From: Bacteroidota bacterium
Lineage (GTDB): Bacteria; Bacteroidota; Bacteroidia; 2-12-FULL-35-15
NCBI GenBank assembly: GCA_947449315.1
Contig: CANFRC010000016.1
Coordinates: forward strand, 1-42,776
Direction: 5' to 3'
DNA length: 42,776 bases
Shown: positions 32,841 through 42,299 of the stretch, piece after piece
Layout: each line of letters starts with the position of its first letter
How positions within the stretch are numbered: the first letter of the stretch is position 1
Notes under the pieces: model-generated
What the model saw: the letters and a program-made list of their open reading frames with translations, nothing else
What the model was told of the DNA's origin: nothing
Database searches by the model: none
Position numbers and translations under genes: made by a program

Positions 32841-34337
32841 ATGGCAAATCTTTGGGTAAAAAAATCAATTAGTTCATTACAAGGTGAAGCATCAGAAGAA
32901 CATGGTAGTTTAAAAAGAACTTTGGGTGCTCGGTCTCTTGTTGCATTAGGTATTGGAGCAATTATCGGCGCAGGTCTTTTTTCAATAACAGGCGGTGCTG
33001 CTGGTAATAATGCAGGTCCTGCAGTTACAATATCTTTTGTTATAGCAGCTGTGGCATGTGGTTTTGCTGGATTGTGTTATGCAGAATTCGCTTCTATGAT
33101 ACCTGTTGCAGGTAGCGCGTATACGTATTCATATGCAACTATGGGAGAGTTTATTGCATGGATAATCGGATGGGATCTTGTGTTGGAATATGCTGTTGGT
33201 GCAGCAACTGTTTCTATCAGTTGGTCGAGATATTTTGTTAAGTTTTTAGGGTATTATGATATTCATCTCCCTGCCGCTATGACCATGTCTCCTTTCGACT
33301 CAGCTACTTTAGCAGATGGTACAATTGTACATGGAATGATTAATTTTCCTGCAATTTTCATTGTCGTATTAATGTCATTATTGCTAATCAAAGGAACGCG
33401 TGAATCTGCTGCAGTAAATAATATTATTGTTGCTTTAAAAGTAATAGTAGTGCTTATTTTCATCGTACTTGGCTGGGGATTCATTCACTCCGAAAATTAT
33501 CATCCATACATCCCAGCGAATACCGGTGATTTTGGAAGTTTTGGTTGGAGTGGTATTGTTCGAGCGGCAGGAATAATTTTCTTTGCTTATATAGGTTTTG
33601 ACGCAGTTTCAACAGCAGCCCAAGAAGCGAAAAATCCGAAACGTGATATGCCAATTGGTATTTTGGTGTCATTAGCAATCTGTACGGTGTTGTATATTTT
33701 GTTCGCTCATGTAATGACAGGAGTTACAAATTATACAAGTTTTCAAGGAGCAGATGGTATTGCGCCAGTAGCTGTTGCTATTGATCATATGGGGACAGCT
33801 GGAGCAGATGGCGTAATTGTTCCTGCTTATCCTTGGTTAAACAAAGCAATCATAATTGCCATTCTTGCCGGATATTCTTCAGTAATCATGGTGATGTTGA
33901 TGGGGCAATCTCGCGTGTTCTTCTCTATGTCAAAAGACGGTTTGCTTCCGAAAGTGTTTTCAAGAGTGCATCCTAAATTTGGTACGCCCTCCAAATCAAA
34001 TCTATTATTCATGTTATTTGTAAGTTTATTTGCAGCATTCGTTCCGGCTCGTGTTGTAGGTGAAATGACAAGTATAGGTACATTACTTGCATTTGTTTTA
34101 GTGTGTGTAGGCGTAATCGTTTTACGTAAAAAACAACCGGACTTGCCAAGAGCATTTAAAACACCTTTTGTTCCTTTGGTTCCTATCCTTGGTATCTTAT
34201 CGTGTGTGGCAATGATGATTGCACTTCCCGGTGATACATGGTTGCGACTGATCATATGGTTGGCAATCGGATTTGTTATCTATTTTGCATATGGCATCAA
34301 AAACAGCAAATTAAACAATCCCGATAAAGATAAATAA
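32841..34337 (+). CDS. APC-family amino-acid permease (cationic amino-acid transporter type)
   Basis: The 498-residue inner-membrane protein has about 12-14 membrane helices. The TM1 signature GIGAIIGAGLFSITG (about 37-51) forms the unwound substrate site of APC transporters. Other family segments are GPAVTISFVIAAVACGFAGLCYAEFASMIPVAGSAYTY and the loop FFAYIGFDAVSTAAQEAKNPKRDMP. These patterns are closest to the CAT group (GkApcT/YfnA type), proton-coupled amino-acid uptake. A terminator and the second APC gene follow. The substrate cannot be fixed from sequence. Confidence 0.92.
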   Translation: MANLWVKKSISSLQGEASEEHGSLKRTLGARSLVALGIGAIIGAGLFSITGGAAGNNAGPAVTISFVIAAVACGFAGLCYAEFASMIPVAGSAYTYSYATMGEFIAWIIGWDLVLEYAVGAATVSISWSRYFVKFLGYYDIHLPAAMTMSPFDSATLADGTIVHGMINFPAIFIVVLMSLLLIKGTRESAAVNNIIVALKVIVVLIFIVLGWGFIHSENYHPYIPANTGDFGSFGWSGIVRAAGIIFFAYIGFDAVSTAAQEAKNPKRDMPIGILVSLAICTVLYILFAHVMTGVTNYTSFQGADGIAPVAVAIDHMGTAGADGVIVPAYPWLNKAIIIAILAGYSSVIMVMLMGQSRVFFSMSKDGLLPKVFSRVHPKFGTPSKSNLLFMLFVSLFAAFVPARVVGEMTSIGTLLAFVLVCVGVIVLRKKQPDLPRAFKTPFVPLVPILGILSCVAMMIALPGDTWLRLIIWLAIGFVIYFAYGIKNSKLNNPDKDK

Positions 34338-34354
34338 ACTCTTTTTTTATGAGA

Positions 34355-34387
34355 ATAAAGGACAGATTCTTCTGTCCTTTATCGTTT
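34355..34387 (+). terminator. Terminator between the two APC permease genes
   Basis: ATAAAGGACAGA (34355-34366) and TCTGTCCTTTAT (34371-34382) form a perfect 12-bp stem with a TTCT loop, followed by CGTTTTT. Confidence 0.88.
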
Positions 34388-34399
34388 TTAATATAAATT

Positions 34400-35884
34400 A
34401 TGACTGAAAATACGACTGAATTAAAACGTTCACTTGGATTAGTTGATGCAACAATGATTGTTGCAGGTTCAATGATAGGTTCCGGTATTTTTATTGTTAG
34501 CGCAAGCATGTCCCGGGCAGTTGGCTCTGCAGGGTATTTACTTTTACTTTGGATCATTACAGGTGTTATCACCGTAATGGCTGCATTAAGTTACGGTGAA
34601 CTTGCGGGTATGATGCCAAAAGCAGGAGGACAGTTTGTATACATTCAAAGAGCTTTCGGTAACTTAATTTCTTTTCTATACGGCTGGACGGTTTTTACCG
34701 TTATTCAAACAGGTGTAATAGCTGCTGTAGCTGTTGCTTTTGCAAACTATACCTCTATCTTTTTCCCGGAATTGAATGGTCAGTTAATTTCTGTTGCAAG
34801 CGGTTCTTTTGTCATCACCTGGAAACAGATACTAGCCATCGGATCTATTTTATTACTTACGTATTCAAATACCCGAGGTGTTCGAAATGGTAAGATGATT
34901 CAACTAGTTTTCACTTCTACAAAATTATTTGCCCTGTTTGCCTTAATCGTTCTTGGAATTGCAATGGCATTTAAAAGTGATACGTTGATGATGAATTTTA
35001 AACATGCCTGGGATGCTTCTACAACAACAGTTAACGAAGATGGATCTATCAGCATAAAACATTTAGCGGGATTTGCTTTGATCGGCGCTATGGGGTCAAC
35101 AATCATTAACTCCCTTTTCTCAGCAGATGCATGGAATAATGTAACTTTCATTGCCGGTGAAATAAAAGATCCTAAAAAAAATATTCCCCGTAGTCTTTTC
35201 CTTGGAACGTTGCTTGTAACTGTGCTTTACCTCTTAGCAAATGTGGCTTATTTAGCATTGTTGCCTTTGCAAGGGAACCCTGGAGGGCACAATGCGTTTT
35301 CTCAGGGAATTCAATTTGCTACTGGAAGTGGCTTCTGGCATTCAGCAAAGGACGATAGAATTGGAGCAGCAGCAGCTTCCATGATCTTTGGAAATGTGGC
35401 CCTATTTATAATGGCAGGTTTGATCATGATATCCACTTTTGGTTGTAATAATGGATTGATACTTTCTGGAGCCAGAGTTTATTATGCAATGGCAAAAGAA
35501 AAATTGTTCTTGAAAAAAGCAGGTACCTTAAATCAGAATTCCGTTCCATCTTTTGCCCTTTGGATACAATGCCTTTGGGCATCTGCACTTTGTCTTTCTG
35601 GAACGTATAGCGACCTGGTTAATTATTCTACTTTTGCTTCCATGATTTTTTATATTGTTACTATCGCAGGACTTTTTATGTTGAGAAAAAAAGAACCGGA
35701 TGCAGAACGACCTTATAAGGCGTTTGGTTACCCCTTCATTCCTGCTCTTTATATTCTTTCCGCTTTGGCTATTTGTATCATACTTATTATTTACGATGGA
35801 CGCAATACGGGCTTCGGACTGATATGTGTCTTTTTAGGTTTCCCCGTTTATTACCTCACAAAAAAACGACAATCGAAAAACTAA
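34400..35884 (+). CDS. APC-family amino-acid permease (LAT-like type)
   Basis: The 494-residue inner-membrane protein has about 12 helices. The TM1 signature MIVAGSMIGSGIFIV (about 19-33) and the PKAGGQFVYIQRAFG region fit the L-type/SteT branch of APC transporters, different from the upstream paralogue. These often exchange neutral amino acids. The segment AWNNVTFIAGEIKDPKKNIP is the conserved loop after TM6. A terminator at 34355 separates it from its neighbour, so it is probably transcribed on its own or with the helix-hairpin-helix gene downstream. Confidence 0.9.
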   Translation: MTENTTELKRSLGLVDATMIVAGSMIGSGIFIVSASMSRAVGSAGYLLLLWIITGVITVMAALSYGELAGMMPKAGGQFVYIQRAFGNLISFLYGWTVFTVIQTGVIAAVAVAFANYTSIFFPELNGQLISVASGSFVITWKQILAIGSILLLTYSNTRGVRNGKMIQLVFTSTKLFALFALIVLGIAMAFKSDTLMMNFKHAWDASTTTVNEDGSISIKHLAGFALIGAMGSTIINSLFSADAWNNVTFIAGEIKDPKKNIPRSLFLGTLLVTVLYLLANVAYLALLPLQGNPGGHNAFSQGIQFATGSGFWHSAKDDRIGAAAASMIFGNVALFIMAGLIMISTFGCNNGLILSGARVYYAMAKEKLFLKKAGTLNQNSVPSFALWIQCLWASALCLSGTYSDLVNYSTFASMIFYIVTIAGLFMLRKKEPDAERPYKAFGYPFIPALYILSALAICIILIIYDGRNTGFGLICVFLGFPVYYLTKKRQSKN

Positions 35885-35994
35885 ACATTAAGATTGACTA
35901 CTCCAGATTAAATTTTACTGCTCCAAAAAATGTTCTCAGAAACCATATTGTTTTTGTAGAATCAGAAAGGGTTGTAAAATTAATTTGTAGCTAT

Positions 35995-36924
35995 ATGAAA
36001 CAGTTTTTTCGTGACTATTTTACTTTCAATAAACGTGAACGCAATGGCGTTTTTGTATTGATCATGATAATCGCAGGGTTGGTTTTTTATCTCAATATTT
36101 CCTCTCATTTTATCAGCACAAAACCTGTCGATTTTTCAGCTTTTGAAAATGACATAAAACGATTCAATGCTTCAATAGCCGCTTCTTCCGATTCTGTTGG
36201 GCTTGTTGCTGAGGAACTTGATTTACCAAGAAGTACCATAGAAAAAAATACAATCACTAAAGTAGAGCGCTTTAATTTCAATCCGAATGAATTACCGGAA
36301 AAAGACTGGAAGCGATTAGGTTTAAGCGACAAACAGATTCGCTCAATAAAAAAGTACGAAAGCAAAGGCGGGAAATTTCGCATGAAATCAGATGTCAAAA
36401 AAATGTATTCGATTCCAACAGAACAATATCTTTCGTTAGAACCGTTCATTCAAATTCCATCGGAAGAAAAACTGAATTCAACTGTTGTGTCAGGGAAACT
36501 TGGTGTGATATCTCAAAAGGCAACATTTGCCAGTGTTGAGTTGAATGGAGCAGATTCTGCTCAACTGACAAGCATAAAAGGAATTGGACCCTTCTATGCG
36601 AAAAATATTATTAAATACCGGAATTCTATTGGTGGTTTTGTCGCCAAAGAACAACTTCTTGAAATATGGAAATTTGATCAGGAAAAATTAAGCACCATCG
36701 CATCATTTATTACGGTAGATGCTTCCAAAATAAAAAAAATAAATATCAATTCATGCGAAGCCAAGGATCTTAAAAATGCATATATCAATTGGACTATTGC
36801 GAATGCAATTGTAAATTATAGAAAGAATCACGGCAAATTTAAGGCGTTGGATGAAATAAAGAAAACAGATTTGGTAGATGACCAAACATACCGTAAAATT
36901 GTACCTTATTTAATAATTGAGTAA
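35995..36924 (+). CDS. Helix-hairpin-helix (ComEA-like) membrane-anchored protein
   Basis: The 309 residues start at ATG 35995; an upstream in-frame extension to 35773 would overlap the permease. A membrane helix (about 20-38, GVFVLIMIIAGLVFYL) follows a basic N-terminus. Three helix-hairpin-helix-like segments follow: NELPEKDWKRLGLSDKQI (about 102), ADSAQLTSIKGIGPFYAKNI (about 190) and a third near 255-300 (EAKDLKNAYINWTIANAI). They bind DNA non-specifically in ComEA and similar proteins. The region between is polar and may span the periplasm. It may take part in DNA uptake or binding at the envelope; this is inference from the domain type. Confidence 0.8.
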   Translation: MKQFFRDYFTFNKRERNGVFVLIMIIAGLVFYLNISSHFISTKPVDFSAFENDIKRFNASIAASSDSVGLVAEELDLPRSTIEKNTITKVERFNFNPNELPEKDWKRLGLSDKQIRSIKKYESKGGKFRMKSDVKKMYSIPTEQYLSLEPFIQIPSEEKLNSTVVSGKLGVISQKATFASVELNGADSAQLTSIKGIGPFYAKNIIKYRNSIGGFVAKEQLLEIWKFDQEKLSTIASFITVDASKIKKININSCEAKDLKNAYINWTIANAIVNYRKNHGKFKALDEIKKTDLVDDQTYRKIVPYLIIE

Positions 36925-36935
36925 TTTACTTTTTT

Positions 36936-37463
36936 ATGTTAGAAGCAAAAATTAAATCAGTAATCAGAGACGTTCCCGATTTTCCTAAACCAGGAATTTT
37001 ATTTAAAGACATTACACCCATTTTTCACGACCAGCAATTGTGCAATGAAATTGTATCGGAGTTTGCTAACCGATTAGTAGATAAAAATATTAATGCAATC
37101 GTTGGAGTTGAAAGTCGCGGATTTTTATTCGGATTCGCCCTAGCAAACAAAATGAACATTCCATTTATTTTGGTTCGCAAAGCTGGCAAATTACCCTATA
37201 AAAAAATAGCCTATGAATATGATCTTGAATACGGAAGTGCGAAAGTAGAAATGCAGGTGGATGAAATTCAACCGGGTTGGAATGTGTTGATTCACGATGA
37301 TTTACTCGCTACAGGTGGAACTGCAGAAGCCGCTGTGAAATTAATTCAGATGCAGCAAGGTGTTGTTGCCGGATTCGCTTTTGTGGTTGAACTCAATTTT
37401 CTGAAAGGAAGAGAGAAATTAGTACCCTATTCAAACGAAATTGTTAGTTTAGTAAATTATTAA
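36936..37463 (+). CDS. apt: Adenine phosphoribosyltransferase
   Basis: The 175-residue enzyme makes AMP from adenine and PRPP for purine salvage. The N-terminal PDFPKPGILFKDITP, the GVESRGFLFG loop and the PRPP motif VLIHDDLLATGGT (about 116-128) are intact, and the length is typical. It begins 11 bp after the helix-hairpin-helix gene, so the two are probably co-transcribed. Confidence 0.96.
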   Translation: MLEAKIKSVIRDVPDFPKPGILFKDITPIFHDQQLCNEIVSEFANRLVDKNINAIVGVESRGFLFGFALANKMNIPFILVRKAGKLPYKKIAYEYDLEYGSAKVEMQVDEIQPGWNVLIHDDLLATGGTAEAAVKLIQMQQGVVAGFAFVVELNFLKGREKLVPYSNEIVSLVNY

Positions 37464-37517
37464 AACAAGAATAAAATACCAATAATTTACTTTTATTCTA
37501 TTTAAATCTCAATTTAC

Positions 37518-37525
37518 TATATTTG
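37518..37525 (+). promoter_or_regulatory. Putative -7 element TATATTTG for the T9SS cargo gene
   Basis: It matches TAnnTTTG and lies 20 nt upstream of ATG 37546, giving a short leader. Confidence 0.5.
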
Positions 37526-37545
37526 TTAGTCTTAAATCAAAAAAC

Positions 37546-39315
37546 ATGAAAAAAATCATTCTAAAAATAGTATTAATTGGCTTAGTTTTTTTGCATACAA
37601 AAAGTTTTAGTCAATGTCCTGGTTGTAATATTGATACCACTTTAACTACTCCGGGTATCTATCCAACAACACTTGCCACAGGTACACAAACAGTTCCGTA
37701 TTCTGATGATGTTACGTTCGTAATGTTTTTAGATACTTCTGGATTTGCTGTAAATTATTTTAAAATATTAAGTGTTTCAGGTTTGCCTTTTGGATTGCAT
37801 TGGGAATGTAACAATTCTGCTGTTGGATGTCAATATGATCCAAATGTTAATATTAGAGGCTGTGTTCGCATTTGTGGAACACCCATCCAAACTGGGTTTT
37901 TTACAATTGATGTAAATTTAGTTGTTAATTTAGCAACCGTTGGAAATGTAAATTCTACTGCCCAAATTTTTGTTCAGATTGACCCTGTTGCCGGTGGTAA
38001 TTCAGGTTTTACTTTTAGCCCTTCTATTTCCTGCGATTCGGCATTAGTCGATTTTGATGCACTTATTGATGGCTCCCCAAATCCAACAACTTATTCGTGG
38101 AATTTTGGCAATGGAAATGTTAGCAATTTGCAACATCCACCTTCACAGTTATATGCTACTCCAGGTGATTATGTAGTTTCTTTGCAAACGGATATTTTAG
38201 GTTATAAAGTTACCGATGTAAATTTATTTGGTGTAAATAATAATTGGTGTGGTGATGTGGAAGAACCAAGTTTGCCCTTTATTGGATGCACTTCTTCTCC
38301 CGATCCCTTTTTTGAAATATATAATTCACTTTCAACCAATCTATACACTTCAAGCACTTTAAGCGGAACTACTTCAGGTGCTTGGAATAGCTTAAGTGTT
38401 AATTTAACTGATCCACCATATTCCATAACAATATGGGATGAAGATGCCATTTCGGCGAATGATAACTTAGGTAGCTTCCCTTTTTCTGTTTCTGGTCCAG
38501 GTACTATTCCATTTTCGGGTGCAGGTGGCACTTCAGGAAATTTGGTTATTTCTACTTATGTAATTCAGACTTTTTTGAATTATGACACGGTGCATGTTTA
38601 TGCATCTCCTGCAGCCCCTTCTTCCATTGTAGTTAGTGGGAATGATACCATTTGTTCAGGCGATTCAGTTTTGTTAAGTATAAGCGGTACGGGTACCAAT
38701 ACTATTCAATGGTTTAATGATTCTACTGCTATTGTGTCTTCTGATACTACATCTATTTTAGTTTATCAAAATGGTAATTACTGGGTTCAATTAACAAATG
38801 AGAATGGCTGTACCACGAATAGTAATCAACAAGCAATTTTTGTTGCTCCTAATCCTTTAAATCCTACCTTTCTTATTACATCAAACACATTAACTTGCTT
38901 TTCATCAGAACCTCACTACCAATGGTATTTGAATGGGAACGCAATACCTGGTGCAGATTCCTCAGTGTATCAAATTGCAGCTACCGGTTATTATTCTGTC
39001 GTAACTACAAATGCTTTTGGATGTTCGTCATCAAGTATTGTTGTCTTGGTAACTTACATTGGAATAGATGAATTAGATGCACTGAACCATATCGTCGTTT
39101 TCCCAAACCCTTCAGCTGACGTATTTAATTTTAATGCTGATCAAAGGGTTATTGGAATGAATTACAGTATCTCAGATAATTTGGGACGTATAATAAAAAC
39201 AGGAAAGATTGAAGAAAATGAAACAAAAATTTCATTAGCAGAATTTGATCCAGGAATTTATTTTTTAAATATTAGTGGTCAATCTTCCAAAATATTTAAA
39301 CTTATTAAAAATTAA
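37546..39315 (+). CDS. Secreted T9SS type A cargo with PKD, possible C2-like and Ig-like domains
   Basis: The 589-residue protein has a signal peptide (about 1-23, ending SFSQ) and a Cys-rich N-terminal domain (about 24-150, including CGTP). A PKD-like domain (about 165-225, TYSWNFGNGN) follows, then a segment (about 230-330) with SSPDPFFEIYNS and YSITIWDEDAISANDNLG, resembling the calcium-site pattern of C2 domains. Ig-like segments (about 345-500) and a type A T9SS C-terminal signal (FPNPSADVFNFN, FDPGIYFLNI, about 507-589) complete it. I infer a surface or secreted binding protein. The C2 suggestion is from motif likeness only. Confidence 0.85.
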   Translation: MKKIILKIVLIGLVFLHTKSFSQCPGCNIDTTLTTPGIYPTTLATGTQTVPYSDDVTFVMFLDTSGFAVNYFKILSVSGLPFGLHWECNNSAVGCQYDPNVNIRGCVRICGTPIQTGFFTIDVNLVVNLATVGNVNSTAQIFVQIDPVAGGNSGFTFSPSISCDSALVDFDALIDGSPNPTTYSWNFGNGNVSNLQHPPSQLYATPGDYVVSLQTDILGYKVTDVNLFGVNNNWCGDVEEPSLPFIGCTSSPDPFFEIYNSLSTNLYTSSTLSGTTSGAWNSLSVNLTDPPYSITIWDEDAISANDNLGSFPFSVSGPGTIPFSGAGGTSGNLVISTYVIQTFLNYDTVHVYASPAAPSSIVVSGNDTICSGDSVLLSISGTGTNTIQWFNDSTAIVSSDTTSILVYQNGNYWVQLTNENGCTTNSNQQAIFVAPNPLNPTFLITSNTLTCFSSEPHYQWYLNGNAIPGADSSVYQIAATGYYSVVTTNAFGCSSSSIVVLVTYIGIDELDALNHIVVFPNPSADVFNFNADQRVIGMNYSISDNLGRIIKTGKIEENETKISLAEFDPGIYFLNISGQSSKIFKLIKN

Positions 39316-39394
39316 ATTGTATAAATTAAAATAGATACAGCTGCTTGATCTTAGCAAATAAATAAAATTTAAGCGAAACATACGTTACAATTTA

Positions 39395-39402
39395 TATTTT
39401 TG
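39395..39402 (+). promoter_or_regulatory. Putative -7 element TATTTTTG for the acyl-CoA dehydrogenase gene
   Basis: It matches TAnnTTTG, 27 nt upstream of ATG 39430. No clear -33 box was seen. Confidence 0.45.
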
Positions 39403-39429
39403 TGACGATTTAAAATTAAAACAACAACA

Positions 39430-40569
39430 ATGGATTTTAAGATAAATGAAAATCAGCTCATGATTGCTGATATGATTAAAAAGTTTGCAACAGATCATAT
39501 TCGCCCGAAAATGATGGAATGGGATGAGTCGCAAGAGTTTCCTGTAGAAGTGTTTAAAAAGCTTGGAGAGCTTGGTTTGATGGGGGTTTTGGTTCCTCAA
39601 GAATATGGCGGTTCAGGGTTTTCATATACGGAATATGTAACAGCAATTGTTGAATTATCTAAAGTGTGTGGATCTATTGGGTTATCAATGGCTGCACATA
39701 ATTCTTTGTGTACCGGGCATATCTTAGCTTTTGGTAACGAAGAACAAAAGAAAAAATATCTTCCAAAATTAGCAACTGCTGAATGGATTGGTGCATGGGG
39801 CTTAACTGAAACTGGAACAGGTTCCGATTCCGGTGGAATGACAACTACAGCAAAAAAAGAGGGTGATTTTTATGTGATCAATGGTTCAAAAAATTTTATC
39901 ACCCATGCTATTTCTGGTAATGTTGCCGTTGTTGTTGTTAGAACAGGTGAAAAAGGTGACTCTCATGGAATGTCTGCTTTTATTATTGAGAAAGGAACTC
40001 CTGGTTTCAAATCCGGCAAAAAAGAAAATAAACTTGGAATGCGTGCATCAGAAACAGCTGAGCTGATCTTTGAAAATTGCCGTGTTCATAAAGACCAGCT
40101 GTTAGGAAAAGAAGGCGATGGATTTATTCAGGCAATGAAAGTCCTTGATGGTGGTCGCATTTCTATTGCTGCATTATCCGTAGGAATTGCAAAAGGAGCG
40201 TTTGATTGTTCTTTAAAATATTCGAAAGAGCGAGAGCAATTCGGAAAACCTATTTCACAATTTCAAGCCATTTCTTTTAAATTGTCAGATATGGCTACAG
40301 AGATTGAAGCAGCTGAGCTATTAACCTATTTAGCAGCTGATAGAAAAAATAAAGGGCTTAAAATGACGAAAGAAGGAGCATTTGCAAAGTATTATGCTTC
40401 CGAAGTATGCGTTAGAGCTAGCAATGAAGCAGTGCAAATATTTGGCGGCTATGGATTTACGAAGGATTTTCCAGCTGAAAAGTATTACCGTGACAGCAAA
40501 TTGTGTACAATTGGAGAAGGTACTTCTGAAATCCAGAAAATGGTTATCGCCCGCGAAATATTAAAATAA
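39430..40569 (+). CDS. Acyl-CoA dehydrogenase
   Basis: The 379-residue flavoprotein oxidises acyl-CoA to enoyl-CoA, the first step of beta-oxidation or a related pathway. It shows the FAD-binding WGLTETGTGSDSGG motif (about 124-137), NGSKNFITHA, RISIAALSVGIAKGAF and the C-terminal NEAVQIFGGYGFTKDFP. Glu363 in IGEGTSEIQ is at the position of the catalytic glutamate of short-chain enzymes. The pattern fits the short-chain/butyryl-CoA group, but chain length cannot be read from sequence. Confidence 0.95.
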   Translation: MDFKINENQLMIADMIKKFATDHIRPKMMEWDESQEFPVEVFKKLGELGLMGVLVPQEYGGSGFSYTEYVTAIVELSKVCGSIGLSMAAHNSLCTGHILAFGNEEQKKKYLPKLATAEWIGAWGLTETGTGSDSGGMTTTAKKEGDFYVINGSKNFITHAISGNVAVVVVRTGEKGDSHGMSAFIIEKGTPGFKSGKKENKLGMRASETAELIFENCRVHKDQLLGKEGDGFIQAMKVLDGGRISIAALSVGIAKGAFDCSLKYSKEREQFGKPISQFQAISFKLSDMATEIEAAELLTYLAADRKNKGLKMTKEGAFAKYYASEVCVRASNEAVQIFGGYGFTKDFPAEKYYRDSKLCTIGEGTSEIQKMVIAREILK

Positions 40570-40614
40570 ATCGAAAAAAACAGGATTTAGAATTTAAGAT
40601 TTAGAATTTTTAAT

Positions 40615-40622
40615 TATATTTG
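40615..40622 (+). promoter_or_regulatory. -7 element TATATTTG for rpsU
   Basis: TATATTTG followed by CATCCCC, the context seen before many tRNA and ribosomal genes in this phylum, about 57 nt upstream of ATG 40680. A TTTA-type box is near 40590. Confidence 0.6.
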
Positions 40623-40679
40623 CATCCCCAATAAAAAAATTGGTAAAAACAAGGAATCAACAAATCAAAAAATTATAAC

Positions 40680-40874
40680 ATGTTAATAGTACAAGTTAAA
40701 GAAGGCGAAGCAATAGAAAAAGCACTAAAGAAATTCAAAAAGAAATTCGAAAAAACGGGTGTTGTTAAGGAATTACGTGAACGTTCAAAATTTACTAAAC
40801 CTTCTGTTGTATACCGCGAAGCAAGAATTAAAGCTGTTTACAAAGAAAAAATGCAGCGAAACGAAGAAGCATAA
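40680..40874 (+). CDS. rpsU: Small ribosomal subunit protein bS21
   Basis: This 64-residue, strongly basic protein has the S21 pattern: MLIVQVKEGEAIEKALKKFK, then a Lys/Arg-rich helix with REARIKAVYK. It binds 16S rRNA near the platform. In Bacteroidota bS21 has been linked to occlusion of the anti-Shine-Dalgarno sequence, which fits the weak Shine-Dalgarno signals here. It heads a block with the xer recombinase and hpf. Confidence 0.93.
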   Translation: MLIVQVKEGEAIEKALKKFKKKFEKTGVVKELRERSKFTKPSVVYREARIKAVYKEKMQRNEEA

Positions 40875-40984
40875 TTCTTCTTTCTTTTGTTAATATTTCC
40901 CAAAGAGGAAAAATTTACTGTTTAATTATATAACTTTAACTAGTTATTTGCGTTAAACAATGTATATTTTTCCTCTTTCTTTTT

Positions 40985-41869
40985 ATGAATTTAGAACTCA
41001 GCCAAGATAATTTTATTCAATATCTTCAATTCGAAAAACGATTGTCTGGCCATACATTAGTAGCATATACGAATGATTTAACCCAATTTTTTAAATTTCT
41101 TGACACGACCTATGAAATAAAAAATATTTCAGAGGTTAATCATACTGCCATCCGATCTTGGATCGTAAGCTTAATGGAGCAGAAAATTACACCCCGCTCC
41201 GTAAATCGCAAAATCACCACCTTAAAAACATTTTATAAATTCCTCTTACGCCAGGGAGTGGTAGTTGAAAGTCCGATGCTTAAAATATTGTCTCCAAAAA
41301 CATCCAAAAGGTTGCCTGTTTTTGTTGAAAAGGAAAAAATGGATGAACTAATTGATAATTCAGGTTTTGGAGATGATTTCGAAGGCCGCAGGAATAAATT
41401 AATTATTGAGCTTTTTTATGCGACAGGTATTCGTCTGTCGGAATTGATTAATCTGAAAACCTCAGATGTGAATTTGCATTCAGGTCAATTGAAAGTGTTG
41501 GGGAAGAGAAATAAAGAGCGTATAGTTCCTTTTAGCAATGAGCTGAAAAGAAGTATAGAAGATTATTTGGAAATAAAAATAGATTCTGATGTGGTAGAGT
41601 TTTTTGTTTCGAATAGTGGAAAAAAATTATATGAAAAATTTGTTTACAGATTGGTTAATAATTACCTTTCAATGGTAACAACTGCAGATAAAAAAAGTCC
41701 GCATGTGCTTAGACATACTTTTGCAACACATATGTTGAATAATGGTGCAGATTTGAATGCAATCAAAGAGTTGTTAGGGCACGCAAATCTCTCTGCGACC
41801 CAAGTTTATACGCACAATACGGTTGAAAAATTGAAAAATATTCACAAACAAGCACATCCCAAAGCATAA
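40985..41869 (+). CDS. Tyrosine recombinase (XerC/XerD-like)
   Basis: The 294-residue protein has an N-terminal core-binding SAM-like domain (about 5-85) and a catalytic domain. Visible catalytic residues are Arg150 (ATGIRLSE), His240 and Arg243 (HVLRH), His266 (LGHANLS) and the nucleophile Tyr275 (VYTHN). Its length and full set of residues fit XerC/XerD chromosome dimer resolution. The location between rpsU and hpf, with no mobile-element features, points to a housekeeping role. I cannot tell XerC from XerD. Confidence 0.92.
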   Translation: MNLELSQDNFIQYLQFEKRLSGHTLVAYTNDLTQFFKFLDTTYEIKNISEVNHTAIRSWIVSLMEQKITPRSVNRKITTLKTFYKFLLRQGVVVESPMLKILSPKTSKRLPVFVEKEKMDELIDNSGFGDDFEGRRNKLIIELFYATGIRLSELINLKTSDVNLHSGQLKVLGKRNKERIVPFSNELKRSIEDYLEIKIDSDVVEFFVSNSGKKLYEKFVYRLVNNYLSMVTTADKKSPHVLRHTFATHMLNNGADLNAIKELLGHANLSATQVYTHNTVEKLKNIHKQAHPKA

Positions 41870-41937
41870 TTTTAAATTTAAAGAGTACAGGACCATTTAA
41901 TAAATTAACCATAACTAAATAATAGGAGAACAACGCT

Positions 41938-42237
41938 ATGACAGTTCAAATTCAATCAGTGCATTTTGATGCAGACAAAAAATTGTTAGCATTTGTAGAA
42001 GAGAGAGTAGAAAAATTAACTCATTTTTATGATGGCATACTAACAAGTGAAGTTATTTTGAAATTAGATAAAGGCGATGCAGCAGAGAATAAAATTGCTG
42101 AGATAAAAGTGCATATTGCAGGCAATGATCTTTTTGCTAAGAAACAATGTAAAAGTTTTGAAGAGGCTATTGATTCTAGTATTGATGCCTTAAAGGCTCA
42201 AGTGAAAAAACACAAGGAGAAAGTTCAAGGATTGTAA
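41938..42237 (+). CDS. hpf: Ribosome hibernation promoting factor (HPF/RaiA family)
   Basis: The 99-residue protein is a short-form HPF/YfiA: MTVQIQSVHFDADKKLLAFVEERVEKLTHFYDGI, then FAKKQCKSFEEAIDSSIDALKAQVKKHKEK. It binds the 30S subunit in stationary phase and limits translation. It sits 68 bp after the recombinase gene and is followed by a terminator. Confidence 0.92.
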   Translation: MTVQIQSVHFDADKKLLAFVEERVEKLTHFYDGILTSEVILKLDKGDAAENKIAEIKVHIAGNDLFAKKQCKSFEEAIDSSIDALKAQVKKHKEKVQGL

Positions 42238-42265
42238 GTAATAAAAATAGATTTCTATAAAAAAT

Positions 42266-42299
42266 TGACTCTTCTGCTGAAGCGGAAGAGTCATTTTTT
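42266..42299 (+). terminator. Terminator of the rpsU-xer-hpf block
   Basis: TGACTCTTCTGC (42266-42277) and GCGGAAGAGTCA (42282-42293) form a 12-bp stem with one G-T wobble and a TGAA loop, followed by TTTTTT. Confidence 0.92.

Noticed and set aside
35773-36924. 383-residue version of the helix-hairpin-helix protein
   Set aside because: The first 74 residues overlap the permease gene and look random; the basic and membrane segments begin at ATG 35995.
40985-41869. Integrase of a mobile element
   Set aside because: The recombinase is Xer-sized and sits between rpsU and hpf, with no attachment-site duplication, transfer genes or cargo nearby.
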